Shown one piece after another: positions 10,550 through 21,393 of a stretch of 64,000 bases of DNA; within the stretch, counting starts at the first letter, position 1, and each line of letters begins with the position of its first letter. Position numbers and translations under genes: made by a program. Location of the stretch: assembly GCA_003439945.1 (NCBI GenBank), contig QVRM01002801.1, positions 1 through 64,000 of the forward strand. The letters are read 5' to 3'. Under the pieces are notes generated by a model. The model had not been told where the DNA came from and ran no database searches. It saw only the letters and a program-made list of their open reading frames with translations. This stretch comes from Dermanyssus gallinae (taxonomy: Eukaryota; Arthropoda; Arachnida; Mesostigmata; Dermanyssidae).

Positions 10550-11128
10550 TGTAACTCTGTTGTTGGGGCAATGAGTGAGAACACACAGCGTAAGATCTGA
10601 CTCGTAAGGTAGCCGGACGGAGAATGTTGGGTTAGCATCCTTCTCCCGGGCTATTTATTGGGTCCAGTGACGCCGTAGCGTTCGTATAGAAATAATGTTA
10701 AAAGGTTGACTCGAATCTATGACGTTGTTAATCGGTCGGGTTACACACTTCTCTTGGCGATGCACGTTGTTCTTGGTGGTGATGATGATGATAATGCCGA
10801 AACTCTGGATGTGCCACGGTCCGTGGACGATGGTGCACGTACCATGTGGTCGTATGCGCACAGCTGGCTGGTTGTGAATCGAGTTGTCTATGCTGGTCTC
10901 GATGCTGTGGCTGTTGCCGATTGCTGGGGAGGCGAAATGCACGTTCGACAATGTGCTCGGACGGTTGTGGTGTCGCCTCTCCGTGCTGTTGACGATGGTG
11001 GTGCCGTGCTTGGTGACGAATCTCCAGCTGCCTACTTGGCTTCCTGACGTCATCGCATCGTCATAATTGGGTGTTGGCGTCTCAGTGACTGGCAATTCAG
11101 TGACTTCGCTGTGGTAGGCCTCGTTACA
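10550..11128 (-). mobile_element. LTR-I solo LTR (579 bp)
   Basis: TGTAAC...CGTTACA with ATAT duplicated at 10546-10549 and 11129-11132. It has the same ~150-bp internal deletion as the copy at 5392. Plus-strand open frames in it (for example 10706-11047) are conserved only because the copies are young. I see no protein family in them. Confidence 0.7.
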
Positions 11129-11310
11129 ATATTAAGCCACCAAATAAGAGTAGGCCGAACTCTGTGAAGTGTTACAAGTGCCAACATCCTGCACTACACG
11201 CAGATTATAACTACATATTGATCAAATGACATACATGCAAATGTATATTTTCTTTCTACTTTGAATAAAGCGTTTCAATCTTAAGAATAATAATAATAAT
11301 AATAATAAAC

Positions 11311-11364
<54 letters not shown>

Positions 11365-11405
11365 TTTGCGCTCTGTGATTTTTTTTACAGCAATCCCATT
11401 TAGCT
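11365..11405. repeat. Segment Z, 5' stub
   Basis: Short match to segment Z (TTTTTTACAGCAATCC), interrupted by an R1-type LINE fragment. Confidence 0.5.
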
Positions 11406-12144
11406 GACTGGGAACTGCTTGCGCATATCATCAAACAGTCAGGGGGGGCGAGTCTACTGGTCCAGGCGGATGTGGTCCCCGGGAGCCTCGGGGAGGCGCG
11501 AGCGGACTCGGAGGGAGGCCCTTGTCTTCTCTTGCAGTATGTTCTTAAAAGCTTGGGTCACTTTGTTCCATCCTGAAATTGATTCCGTCATTTTCATAAT
11601 GAGGTCGTGTAGGTTAAGAGCTGGGTTGTTACTTTAAAACTCCGTTAAGCTTGCGCGCTGCTCCGCCCATGACCGACACCTAAGCACCGTGTGCTCTGGA
11701 GTGTCGTCGAGTCCATCGCCGCAGTGGACGCACGTGGGGCTGGGGACCTTTCCAATCCTGAACAGGTACGAGTGTGAGGACTTGGGTTGTGTGGAATGTA
11801 ATTCCCCCCCCCCCCCCCCCGGCCGGTTAAGCCAGCTTCTGATATTTGGGGTCAGGGTGCGGAGGCTGGCGCCTATGGCACCCTGTTCGAGGCCTTCCCA
11901 CTCCTCCTGCCAGAGGTCGATTGTACGCTGACGTGCCTCGTCTTTTTTGAGGCCTGGGTTATCCCATAGGCGGCGGCGCTCGGCTGCCTTTAAATCCCAC
12001 GGGATCGTTCCGGCAAGGACGAAGGCCGCCGCGGCGCTGACCGTCCTATACGCTGAGATTACCCTGAGAGCTCCGACCCTTTGGGCCCGACGCAGGCGAG
12101 TCCTGTTCGCGGCGAATTTTAGTGTGTTGGTGGGCCAGGACAAA
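11406..12144 (-). mobile_element. R1-type LINE, 3' fragment
   Basis: Minus-strand C-terminal end of an R1-like ORF2 plus 3' UTR, lying inside segment Z with loss of about 75 bp of it. A run of 17-18 Cs (about 11,804-11,821) lies within the coding part. Confidence 0.75.
11634..12143 (-). pseudogene. R1-type LINE ORF2 C-terminus
   Basis: 169 codons, 5'-truncated. It contains the R1-clade post-RT region (RVGALRVISAYRTVS, IPWDLKAAERRRLW) and the terminal zinc knuckle (CVHCGD... EHTVLRC). The C homopolymer encodes a Gly run. No RT or endonuclease domain is left. The same region occurs in the longer R1-like copy at 56,199-57,293, and a 60-codon relative is at 33,622. Confidence 0.8.
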
Positions 12145-12405
12145 TCTTTATAGTGTATTTGACAAAAATGAGCCTACTAAGTTTGCCACTTCTTCTAATG
12201 GCGGTCAGACTCGCGTCAGAGAAAAGTGGAAGTCGAGTTTGGTGGCGTGGTGCATTCGTTTGCGTCTCGCGACCGGAGGATGCACATATCTTGCGAAAAT
12301 CTGTCCCTTGGACGTTAAATTTTGGCCCAAAAACTTTTTGTTAGAGAAAAGTAGGAAGTAATGGAAAAACATGAGCTGAGCACTTTAGTCATTAGGATAC
12401 TCAGC
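12145..12405. repeat. Segment Z, 3' part
   Basis: Matches 13,806-14,070 closely, from AAATCTTTATAGTG to ACTCAGCT. It contains the SINE-like head GTGGCGTGGTGCATTCG at about 12,242. No coding sequence is recognisable. Confidence 0.65.
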
Positions 12406-12515
12406 TAAATCCATTAAACAACTGGAAGCCGCAAACAAAAAGGCCAGTAGGATAAACGCTCTAGAGAAAAAACTAGGAGAACGCTCTCGTCCCGGTCGAT
12501 CTTGCGACCGCGAAA

Positions 12516-12911
12516 ATGGGGTTCGGGATTAGATCTCGAAGCTGCTCTAGGGCTGCTCTAGCAAATCGCAGAGATAAAGTTACCGTCAATGATAGAAAAA
12601 AGAAACCCAAGCCATGCACCCTTTTTGTTAGTAAAAGGAAAATTACTCCAGGGGAGAGCAGAACCAGCATGCCCACGGTAAGCACTAAAATAATCACAAA
12701 GGCAGTGCAAATAAACGGACTCTGTCCCTCGGTGGGCGCAGAAATGGTTTTTAATTTTTTAAAGGCAATTGCTAATAATAACCTACTCACCGTTAAATTG
12801 CTGAAAAATAAGAGTGGTAGAGCGGGTCGGACCCTCTACGTCCAAGTTATCGACATAGATTATGATAATACCTATTCGATAGAGAGATATGGGCGGATGG
12901 AACTCGTGTGA
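12516..12911 (+). pseudogene. LINE-alpha ORF1 C-terminal half
   Basis: Basic Arg/Ser segment (SRSCSRAALANR), KKKPKPCTLFVSK, then a compact domain ending in YSIERYGRMELV. Units A-C have lost the stretch around SRTSMPTVSTKIITKAV that is kept here. After RMELV the frame breaks, although GKPNPNIVQDSYPASA follows in another frame, which suggests a small lesion near the end of ORF1. Confidence 0.6.
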
Positions 12912-13057
12912 CAGAGTTCATCGGTAAGCCAAATCCAAATATTGTTCAGGATTCGTACCCAGCCTCCGCATGACTCGCCAGCAACCATTTCAAAAATGTC
13001 GAACTATCCAATCGTACTATTCCCTAGCAACTACAAGCTCACAGTAAGCTTAAGTGC

Positions 13058-13487
13058 GTGTTGATAAACTCCCGATCCCTTGCAAAGGAAGATGCTCTCG
13101 ACTCTCTACACAATTACCTGTTTGACAAGCAAATTGATGTCTACATGGTAACAGAGACGTGGCTTTCTGAAGCAGCCGTCAACAATGCTGAGTTAAGTCG
13201 AGGAGGTACGTACGAAGTATTTCGAAGGGATCGGGAATCCAGAGGGGGCGGTGTACTTTATTCTCATTCGCCGCGGTTTGCCCTGTACTGAAGTGGACCT
13301 ATCCAATTACACATCGGAGATTGTTGTGGCCGATCTCCACATGTGCAACACTAAAATCCGGCTCATTGCTGCATATAAGTCTCCAACAGGTGAATCAACC
13401 ACTCGAGTCAAAAGGACGTCAACTCTAACCGAAGAATTGACAAAGTTGGTGAACGTAGACTGCACTGTCGTAATAGGCGGGGCATGA
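13058..13487 (+). pseudogene. LINE-alpha ORF2, APE-type endonuclease N-terminal part
   Basis: LINSRSLAKE, VTETWLSE (catalytic Glu region) and GGGVL show an apurinic-type endonuclease of a CR1-like ORF2. One extra T near 13,260 shifts the frame between RESRGGGVL and the next block. Downstream catalytic motifs and the whole RT are deleted. Confidence 0.7.
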
Positions 13488-13716
13488 ACTTACGCTCTAT
13501 ATCTAAGAAGCGCTACATCAGCAACCTATACCCATGGAGGATCTCTAAGCATATTCATGAGTGTTAGGGGCCGCCAACATCCTGCACTACACGCAGATTA
13601 TAACTGCATATTGATCAAATGACATACATGCATATATGCAAATGTCTATTTTCTTTCTACTTTGAATAAATCGTTTCAAGCTTAATAATAATAATAAACA
13701 TAATAATAATAATATT

Positions 13717-14070
13717 TGCGCGCTGCGATTTTTTTACAGCAATCCGGTCTGGTGAGGAGAAATTTATGCCTTGATGGTTTCTTTAATTTGACTAAGTTTT
13801 TCACAAATCTTTATAGTGTATTTGACAATAATGAGCCTACTAAGTTTGCCACTTCTTCTAATGGCGGTCAGACTCGCGTCAGAGAAAAGTGGAAGTCGAG
13901 TTTGGTGGCGTGGTGCATTCGTTTGCGTCTCGCGACCGGAGGATGCACATAACTTGCGAAAAGCTGTCCCTTAGACGTTAAATCTTGGCCCGAAAACTTT
14001 TTGTTAGAGAAAAGGTAGGAAGTAATGGAAAAACATGAGCTGAGCACTTTAGTCATTAGGATACTCAGCT
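13717..14070. repeat. Segment Z, fullest copy
   Basis: Uninterrupted version of the repeat seen at 6,190 and 12,145, following a LINE-alpha (TAA)n tail and ending ACTCAGCT. The SINE-like head is at about 13,906. Confidence 0.65.
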
Positions 14071-14232
14071 GGTTCGGCAAGCGTTCTGCAAAAACCGCTT
14101 TGCCCAACATCGAATACAATTAATAATACCATTATGACCTTGAACATATTACTCTAACAAACTGCTTTTTAATCGACAACAGCGTGCATTTCAATCGAAC
14201 TTCGCAGCACTAAACTCAATAATAATAATAAT
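14071..14232 (+). other. Short A/T-rich stretch ending in (TAA)n
   Basis: No protein similarity. It ends in a (TAA)4 tail directly before a poly-T run, so it may be the 3' UTR of another TAA-tailed LINE. Confidence 0.35.
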
Positions 14233-14540
14233 ATTTTTTTTTTGGAAACAGGATTTTATTCATATCATTGTGTACATGTATCACAACACGAATTCATTAA
14301 TTATATAACAGATACAGTGACGTCGCACGCCAGCGGCCGATTACGGTCCCAGTCCCGGCTGGTAAGGCCATCCGGTCGACGCCTGTCGTCCCTCTGCAAT
14401 CCATCAGGCCCCAGCGTGACTAAACGCGCGCCCGAGGACGTTATTGATGGCATCGTGGCGGCCCTGCGTAAGTCCCGCCAGCTTAGTGCAGCTAAGCCGG
14501 TGCAGGTCGCGCTCATCCACTGTTCCACCGCGAGCACGAG
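14233..14540 (-). mobile_element. RLE-type LINE, 3'-terminal fragment
   Basis: Minus strand. A poly-A tail (T run at 14,233-14,242) and short 3' UTR precede about 78 codons ending in RRRPDG and PLACDVTVSV. This is the PD/D core of a restriction-like endonuclease, as in the elements at 7188 and 39,693, but a different family. It is joined at about 14,530 to the flank of a minisatellite. No RT remains. Confidence 0.6.
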
Positions 14541-14559
14541 CGGTTCATTTGTAGGTGCA

Positions 14560-14690
14560 CAATTCCCACCTTCACCGCCACCTGCATCACCACCTGTACC
14601 CCCATCTGCATCACCACCTGTACCCCATCTGCATCACCACCTGTACCCCCACCTGCATCCCCACCTTCACTGCCACCTGCACGACTTTAC
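14560..14690. repeat. Minisatellite MS1, unit 0
   Basis: Tandem 12-bp motif close to CCACCTGCATCC, alternating with CCACCTTCACCG. The same array and the same left flank (GAGCACGAGCGGTTCATTT) occur at 33,815 and 48,775. All three frames stay open, giving false coding appearance. Confidence 0.9.
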
Positions 14691-15004
14691 CATATATATA
14701 TTTTAACGGCATCATTTATTTGATGGCGTTTTCAGTTTGCCGAACGGCGGCATCGTACACAGGTATTTGTTCTGCAGGTCGAGGAGCTGCTTGAATGAGA
14801 TGACTCGAAGAGCATCGGTAAACGCGTTACCAACACGGATAGGCGAATACCGTGACACCGGCGGTTTTTCGCACGGTGAATTGATACCACAAAATGCGGA
14901 TAATGCAGTACTGTACATATTTCTTTAATGGAGTAGTACGTGCTTGAGAAGCGACTTAAGTAGACATGAGGCAATGGCAGGGTAATCGCGCAGGTATTTT
15001 ACCA
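14691..15004. other. Unassigned stretch between minisatellites
   Basis: Occupies the place of minisatellite MS2 in units A and B but is different sequence. A 68-codon minus-strand frame (14,712-14,918) shows no family I recognise. Confidence 0.4.
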
Positions 15005-15065
15005 AAGTGCACCACCTTCACCTCCGCCTGCATCTCCACCTTCACCCTCGCCTTCACGCCCACTC
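15005..15065. repeat. Minisatellite MS1, second short block
   Basis: About five degenerate CCACCTTCACC-like units, matching the second MS1 block at 34,156 and 49,118. Confidence 0.75.
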
Positions 15066-15300
15066 CCGGCCTTGCTATCCATGCCTGTATGACAGAGAAA
15101 TATAATAAATATTGATGTTAGTCTAATGCGTACGTTGAACATATGATACAGCCATACAACTAACAACTGTAGCTGTCACTGTTGAGAGCACTGTGCACAT
15201 GAGCTCGGATCGCCCTAGGCAGCAAGAACGATCAGCAAAGATACGGATACTTATTAGAACCGCTTCTGTGTTCATCGAACAAAAGTGGAGTTTTCATTTG
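15066..15300. repeat. Segment S, unit 0
   Basis: Shared with 34,323-34,600 and 49,256-49,535 (GTTAGTCTAATGCGTACGTT..., GAGCTCGGATCGCC). No coding signal. It joins the minisatellite to the 3' end of LINE-delta. Confidence 0.7.
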
Positions 15301-15829
15301 GTAAGTAAATATATTTTGTTTATTGCAAATTGATTTTCAAGTAGTTGTTTAATATCAGGTGACACTGAATTAAATATGTTTATATAATTTGCATTGGCAG
15401 TCTTGCGACTGGTTTCTTTCTCAAATCTCATTGTTGATAGATTACCTAATTGTTTAAATCTAGTTGAATAGTTATGGTCGGATTTATGGAACTCATTGGT
15501 CTTAGTGAATAGCTGTTTCATTACAAGAAATGCTTACAGCTTGAGTATTCGAGAATCTTATACTTAGTGAAGATTGACCCTGTGCGGGCGCTATATTGAG
15601 CCCTGTCAATACATCTAATTGCTCTTTTTTTGGTAATTTATGCACGGGATCAACAGTTGAGCGAAACGTTCCATCATATAGCGGCAACATATACCGTACG
15701 TGTGACTCTACAAGCGAGAGGTACAGCAACTTACAAACCGCAGTCGAAGCAACGGCGGCTCGTAATCGTGAAAGAACAGCAACACCAGCACACACCTTGG
15801 AGCATATTGATATGATATGTTTATCATAT
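15301..15829 (-). pseudogene. LINE-delta ORF2 C-terminal part (distal to Gypsy insertion)
   Basis: Minus-strand remains of a CR1/L2-like ORF2 downstream of the RT palm: CKLLYLSLVESHVRYMLPLY, then LFTKTNEFHKSDHNYSTRF and NYINIFNSVSPDIKQLLE near the end. The frame shifts near 15,510-15,620. It continues the reading of 21,430-22,697 across the inserted Gypsy element. Units A and B keep an uninterrupted site here. Confidence 0.75.
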
Positions 15830-16293
15830 TGTAACGTTGTTGTGTTACGCTGGTCCGCTCGGGGGATGTACACCGAGCAACGAGTGTTTTTTTAGCCAGG
15901 TTGCTCGGTCTATTTATTGACTCACGAGACACCGCGGCGTGCTGACACCCAAAAGAGTCTCAGAGCCCGCTCTCAAATCGGTCGAAATTTACAGTGGTTT
16001 GTGTTTGTTTCGTATACGAATACAGGTTAATTTAGGTCTGACTTATATTGCCGATTATAGGTCGACCCTCTCCAGGTGTCGACCGATGATCGTTTTGGAC
16101 GGCGGATGTCGTTGGTGTTTCGGCGCGAAAGGCTCTGGTTGGTTGAGATATGTGTCGTTCGATGAACGTTGGACGCTGTGGCCGCTGGTCGTGGTCCGTT
16201 GAAGTAGATTTGAATTGCGCTGTTATGCACATACGGTGTTGTGGGTGACTGGTCTATCGTCGTACCGGCCAGAGGAAGTGAAACTTCGTCACA
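15830..16293 (-). mobile_element. Gypsy 3' LTR (464 bp)
   Basis: Complete LTR in minus orientation, from TGTAACG to CGTCACA on the plus strand. It contains CTATTTATTG, which is AATAAATAG on the minus strand, a probable poly-A signal at about 15,911-15,918. The pol frame continues about 90 codons into it. Confidence 0.8.
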
Positions 16294-18033
16294 CTGCTCC
16301 CCCCTCTGAATTGGCTCGTCCCGAGCCAATAGTGGACGTCTGTGGCGTTTTAGTGAGCATACGAAATCCCGCGTCCATGTCGGGGGTTGACGCGGACGGC
16401 TAGGTCGGATCGGTTGTGGTTGAGATTGATTTTCAGCGGTCGATGTTTTGTGTATGTTGTCGGTAGCTGGATGAATGGTATTGTTTGGTGAATCGCCTGG
16501 ATGTTCTCGGCTGTATGTTTGGATGAATGGCTTGACTCTGGACACGTGGACTGTTTGTCGCGTCCGTCGGGGTCCGGGGGTGTTGCTGGTCTCGGTTGGT
16601 TCGACCTCCACGGTCGTTGGGCCGGTTACTCTTACAATTCTATACGGTCCGAAGTATCTTCTTTGGAGCTTGTCGGATTCACCGACTCGGCGCACTGGAG
16701 TGTATATGAGCACTAAGTCGTTAATCTTAAATGTTGGTTCGTGCCTCTTTTGGTCGTAGCGGTCCTTATTCGTTGTTTTGGCGCGGTCGGCTAATGATTT
16801 CGCCAGGTCTCTTGCTTCTTCAGCGTAAAGGATGAGACGGTCAACGTAGTCGTGTAGTGTGTGTTTGGTCGAGACAGGCGGAGCCGGCAACTGTGCATCG
16901 AATGTGGAGAGGGCTTCTCGTCCGTGCACTAAGTAGAACAGGCTAAACTTGGTTGATTCGTTTGGTGCTGTGTTGTATGCGTGGACGACGAATGGCAGTT
17001 GATCGTCCCAATCACGCTGCCTTTCACTTATGTATTTACTGAGCATGTCGAGTAATATTCGGTGGGATCGTTCGACAAGGCCGTTGGTCTGGGGATGGTA
17101 CGGTGATGTCAGGCGGTGGTCAATATTGCACTTCTTGGTCACTTCAGTGATGAGAGAGGATATGAACGTTTTTCCACGGTCACTAATGAGCACTCTCGGT
17201 GCACCATGTACTAGGATGATCTTATTCACCAGAAACTTAGCTACTTCCGCTGCCGAACCATTCGGTAACGCGTCGGCGATCAAGAATTTGGTGAGATGAC
17301 ACACTGCGGTCACTATCACTTTGTTGCCGGAAGCTGTTTCATTGAGTGAGACGAGGTCGATACCAACGGTGTGAAATGGTTCGGTCGGTGTGTCCATATG
17401 CTGCAACATTCCACGTTGGATAGGGTCAATCTTCCGTTGTTGGCAGGTTTCACAGGAGCGGACGTAGCGGTCAGTGTCTTTGTACACGTTCGGCCAGTAG
17501 TATTTTTGTGTGATCCGGCCGTATGTTTTCGCCAGGCCTAGATGGCCGGCTTCGCGGTCAGTGTGTGCTGCTGCTAATGCTTCTCGTCGGTACTTGCTTG
17601 GTAGTACCAACAGTAAGTCTTGGCCCCGGTCGGTAAAGTTGTACTTGTATAGTACGCCGTCTATTGTCTGGAATGCGGTGGAGGGGGTCGATTGTTCAAG
17701 TAGTCGTTGCAATGTTGGGTCTGAGTGTTGCTGGCGGGCCAGGTCGGTTATGAGGATGGACGAGAGTCTTCGGAGTGGTTTCTGGTCGGTGTCAGGATCG
17801 TTGGCTGGAAGTGGATAACGGGACAAGCAGTCAGCATCGCGGTGTTTGCGGCCTTGTTTGTATACGATGTGAATGTCGTGCTCCTGTAACTGTATTGCCC
17901 ATCGAGCCAGGCGGCCGGCTAAGTGCCGACTCGTCATGAGCCAGCATAGGGCGTGGTGGTCGGTCACTATGGTACTGGTCGGCCGTAAGTGTACTGACGA
18001 AACTTTTTTAAGGCCCATACGATAGCCAGGCAT
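16027..18033 (-). pseudogene. Gypsy pol: RNase H C-terminus and integrase
   Basis: 668 codons open. It begins in RNase H ([13 protein letters not shown]) and the connection (HIVYKQGRKHRDADCLSRYPL). Integrase follows: zinc-binding HTDREAGHLG... CETCQQRK; catalytic core with GIDLVSLNE (Asp), VLISDRGKTF (Asp) and NGLVERSHR (Glu); then a GPY/F-like YFGPYRIVRV module and a Pro-rich tail that runs through the polypurine tract into the LTR. This part would be functional, but it is cut off from RT by a frameshift near 18,030, so it is a broken polyprotein. Confidence 0.8.
16294..16308 (-). promoter_or_regulatory. Polypurine tract
   Basis: CTGCTCCCCCCTCTG on the plus strand is a purine run on the minus strand directly beside the 3' LTR. 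This is the position of the plus-strand primer in LTR retrotransposons and fixes the element's orientation. Confidence 0.8.
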
Positions 18034-18978
18034 TCTTGTTCGGTTGTTGAGTAATTGACTTCGGCTCGTGATAGGGTATGGCTGCCGTATGCGATGACAC
18101 GCTCTTCTTTGTGGTTAGTTGGTTGACTGAGGATGATGCCAAGGCCTTGGCCGGATGCGTCCGTGCGGATTGTTGTCAGGGTCAAAGTGTCCAAGAAGCG
18201 GTGGTATTACATACTAGTTTCTTCTTGAGGTTGTTGAACGCGGTCTGCTGGTCGATGGTCCATTGGAAAGGCGTATTGGCTTCAAGTAGACGGTTGAGTG
18301 GGCCAGCGGTCGTAGAGAAGTTTTTAATGAATCGGCGGTAATACGAGCACAGGCCTAGGAAGCTACGGACAGCTTTCTGGTTGGTCGGGGTCGGAAACTG
18401 GTCGATGGCTCTGGTCTTCTCGGGGTCTGGTCAAAGTCCCTCAGCTCCCACTATATGTCCGAGTAGCGTCAGCTGTGGTGCGGCGAACGTGCACTTATTT
18501 ATGTTCAGTGAGAGGTTGACTCGTTGTAAACATGACAAAACATCTTGCAGGCGTTGGTTGTGTTCGGCCAGCGTCCGACCGAACACGCATATGTCGTCGA
18601 GGTAGACAAGACACGAGGTCCATTTTCAGCCCCGGAGAACGGTGTCCATCAGTCTTTCAAATGTAGCCGGTCCATTGGTCAGTCCAAATGGCATGACGGT
18701 AAACTAGAAAAACCCGTCAGGGGTGACAAAGGCCGTCTTCTCCCTGTCGGGTTCGGCGACCGAGCATTGGAAGTATCCTTGTTTAAGGTCGAGGGACGAG
18801 AAGAACCGGGATCCAGTGACGCAGTCAAGTGCGTCGTCGATCCGCGGGAGTGGGTAAGTATCTTCTTTGTGACCTTGTTAAGTTCGCGGTAGTCGACGCA
18901 GAAGCGGTATTCGCCGGTCTTCTTCTTCACGAGCACTACTGGACTGCATCAAGGACTGGAGGACGGCCGGACGATACC
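17967..18978 (-). pseudogene. Gypsy pol: reverse transcriptase and start of RNase H
   Basis: Recognisable blocks in shifting frames: CVDYRELNKVT, then MPFGLTNGPATFERLMDTVL, YLDD (18593-18604) in CLVYLDDICVFGRT, GLCSYYRRFIKNFS and [15 protein letters not shown] (RNase H Asp). There are several in-frame stops, for example after TPDGFF and in the MDTVLRG region. The order and spacing are those of a normal Ty3/Gypsy RT-RH. Confidence 0.8.
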
Positions 18979-19795
18979 CTATCGAGTCATGCGGTCCACC
19001 TCGTCCTCGATCACTTTCCTTTCGGTTGGCGCGTAGCGGCGACTGTATCGGCGGCGGACGGGGTCGGCGTCTCCTGTGTTGATGTGATGGACAGTGAGGT
19101 CGGTTCGTCTGGGTGCCGTTCCATCTGCTGGTATCAGGTCTGCGAATAATGATACTATGTTGTGGACTCTCTGTCGTTCGAGGTTAGGTAGGTTGGAGTT
19201 GATTGCTTGCCAGATTTCGTTGTGGTTTAGTGGTGAGGTCTTCTTTGTTCGGATGCCGTCGCTGGGATCGTGTAGGAGTTGCGTTACCTTAGGTTGGTCG
19301 TGGTCACTGGAAACGCATTGCCCTGTATCTATGGTCATTCTTCCAGGTAGTATGATTCGGTTTTGTGTGTGGTTTTCGATGAGTAAGGCGGTCTGGCCTT
19401 GTCGTATTGTCGTGAGCGACGCGGCAAACAAGAGATTCTTTCTGTGGAGCAGTGCAGATGTCGGCTCCAGCAGAAGTGTCCCCATAGTCGTTTCGGAGTT
19501 GGTTTCTATTATTACTCGGATGGCGGTTCGAGGTGGAAGAATGGTAGTGGACAGGGTGTGGAATCGGTGCCTGGTGTGTGCTGTGGTAGCTGCGGAATGG
19601 GGATCGTTTCTGGTCAAGTATTGAGATGTGCCTAGTGTGAGTTGGTTGGATTGTAGGTTTATGGTAGCTAGGTATGTCCGTAGGAAGTCCACTCCGAGCA
19701 CTATTTGTTCAGCGAGGGACTCAATGACGACAAAGTTGTATGGAAGAGATGGTTTGTTATCCTCGATGCCAGTAAGGACCAGGTACACAGACCGC
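18979..19795 (-). pseudogene. Gypsy protease C-terminal half and linker to RT
   Basis: Minus-strand frame with YNFVVIESLAEQIVLGVDFL (second half of a retropepsin) followed by a ~200-residue linker (IILPGRMTIDTGQCV..., ADPVRRRYSRRYAPTERKV) leading into RT. The catalytic D-x-G-A half of the protease is absent here and lies on the other strand at 20,815. The open frame continuing past 19,795 on this strand is the complement of gag and not coding. Confidence 0.75.
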
Positions 19796-20749
19796 AGCAA
19801 GCAACAGTCCACCAACACGACTACTACCTCGACAACCTTCCCGACCACGATCACGACGTCAACAACCATGCCGACCACAACCACGACTTCAACAACAATG
19901 CCGACCAGGACTTCAACAACAGCGCCGACAACGACACCATCTACAGCAACTATAGCCGCAGCCCTGGGACCTGTGTTCGAATACCCACATCCAAGACAGC
20001 CATCGTTCCTACAGCCCTTGTTCGCACACCCGATACCACTTCGATATGACGGTAGCTCGGCCACACGAGCCAGAGAGTGGCTTCGCGAGATTGAGCGAAC
20101 GGCCGACATCAATGACCACGACGACGAGCAAAGGGTACGACTGGCGACGCTGTCGCTAGAGAAGACAGCTGCCGACTGGTACGACGCCATCCCGAGAACA
20201 GCGAGACCCACTACGTGGACCAACTTCCGCAGCGAGTTCCTGGCAAGATTCGGCGACGGTAGCACATTGGCCATGATCGCCGAAGAAAAACTGAAACAGC
20301 TATATCAAGACCAAGAGACCCCATTTATCGCCCACCTTGAACAAGTACGGCGACTGTGCCGCGAAATCGACCACGACATGTTAGACACAACTATCATCCG
20401 CTGGTTCATACGAACCATGCGAGCCGATTACAGACCTACATTCGTCTTCGCCACGTTCAAGAGCGTACAAGTCGCCCGAGAAAAGTGCATAGAAATTGAC
20501 GCAATCGAGCCGTTCGTCGTTCGTGCACCAGTGACCAGCGGACGGCCCACCTCACACCAACCGACCTCGTCCGACATGACACCTCATTTTTTTGGCGAGC
20601 GCCACACCGCCGACGGCAGCCTTATATGCAACTGGTGCAACTACCCAGGCCACCAACTAGAAGAATGCAGGAACCGAGAGCGAGGGTTCCCACCGCGCAA
20701 GAGTCCACCTCCACCACACTGGACTGCGCCCAACCGCTTCCGACAATGA
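19796..20749 (+). CDS. Gypsy gag (inverted relative to pol)
   Basis: Plus-strand frame of a ~373-codon ORF, of which about the last 318 codons are gag. A Thr/Pro-rich linker of repeated TTSTTMPT-like units is followed by a typical Ty3/Gypsy gag core (YDGSSATRAREWLREIE, EKTAADWYDAI, FRSEFLARFG) and one zinc knuckle C-x2-C-x4-H-x4-C (CNWCNYPGHQLEEC). The true start was probably lost at the inversion breakpoint near 19,796; the upstream 56 codons of the ORF are antisense to protease. Confidence 0.75.
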   Translation, partial: SKQQSTNTTTTSTTFPTTITTSTTMPTTTTTSTTMPTRTSTTAPTTTPSTATIAAALGPVFEYPHPRQPSFLQPLFAHPIPLRYDGSSATRAREWLREIERTADINDHDDEQRVRLATLSLEKTAADWYDAIPRTARPTTWTNFRSEFLARFGDGSTLAMIAEEKLKQLYQDQETPFIAHLEQVRRLCREIDHDMLDTTIIRWFIRTMRADYRPTFVFATFKSVQVAREKCIEIDAIEPFVVRAPVTSGRPTSHQPTSSDMTPHFFGERHTADGSLICNWCNYPGHQLEECRNRERGFPPRKSPPPPHWTAPNRFRQ

Positions 20750-20809
20750 CCAAGAAACCAACCGCAACACTACATCGGAACAGAATCCGTATAACCGTGG
20801 CGGGGCACT

Positions 20810-20948
20810 GTGATGGCACTTGTTGACCTTGGAGCAGACATCTCCGCCATCAGCGTCAGCACCCTGCCACGCCGCAAGGTGACCTTCGCGCAGGGTACAC
20901 CACATACCCGTGCCGCCAACGGAACACCAATGCAGACACGTCGTACGT
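20810..20948 (+). pseudogene. Gypsy protease N-terminal half
   Basis: MALVDLGADISAIS has the retropepsin active-site loop with Leu where Thr/Ser is usual (D-L-G-A). The frame runs to MQTRRTC, then enters LTR sequence at about 20,953. The other half of the domain is on the minus strand at 19,795. Confidence 0.7.
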
Positions 20949-20952
20949 GCAC

Positions 20953-21345
20953 TACGACGATAGACCAGCCACCCACAACACCGTATGTGCATAACGGCGC
21001 AATTCAAATCTACTTCAACGGACTACGACCAGCGGCCACAGCGTCCAACGTTCACCGACCGACACATATCTCAACCAACCACTGCCTTTCGCGCCGAAAC
21101 ACCAACGACATCCGCCGTCCAAAACGATCATCGGTCGACACCTGGAGAGGGTCGACCTATGATCGGCAATCTAAGTCAGACCTAAATGAACCTGTATTCG
21201 TATACGAAACAAACACAAACCACTGTATATTTCGACCGATTTGAGAGCGGGTTCTGAGACTCTTTTGGGTGTCAGCACGCCGCGGTGTCTCGTGAGTCAA
21301 TAAATAGACTGAGCAGCCTGGCTAAAAACACACTCGTTGCTCGGT
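20953..21345 (+). mobile_element. Gypsy LTR body in opposite orientation
   Basis: Reverse complement of the left LTR, missing its first ~32 and last ~45 bases. About 50 bases of unmatched sequence follow before the correctly oriented LTR tip at 21,394. Confidence 0.75.
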
Positions 21346-21393
21346 CATGCACTAGACCATATGCTACGCGTTGTCATTCTTCGTTCCTCTCAC

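Larger units (their letters stand above)
10254..11364 (+). mobile_element. LINE-alpha copy 2 (5' end plus 3' tail)
   Basis: Nearly identical to 5095-6172, with the same LTR-I insertion and the same ORF1-to-3'UTR deletion. It ends with a long (TAA)n tail (11,284-11,364). Copies 1 and 2 lie in direct orientation 5.16 kb apart, flanking the RLE-LINE. Confidence 0.75.
12406..13716 (+). mobile_element. LINE-alpha copy 3 (mid-ORF1, endonuclease start, tail)
   Basis: Starts abruptly inside the ORF1 coiled-coil region, runs through the rest of ORF1 and the first ~145 codons of ORF2 (13,058-13,487), then jumps to the ORF2 C-terminus (...YPWRISKHIHEC, stop at 13,563) and the 3' UTR with AATAAA and (TAA)n. 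It is the only copy here without the deletion in mid-ORF1, so it helps define the family. Confidence 0.75.

Noticed and set aside
11804..11821. Poly-C run as a regulatory element
   Set aside because: It lies within the R1-type coding fragment as a Gly run; homopolymer expansion or sequencing error is enough.
19796..20274. N-terminal part of the 431-codon minus-strand frame (18979-20274)
   Set aside because: It is the complement of gag; only 18,979-19,795 is protease/pol coding.
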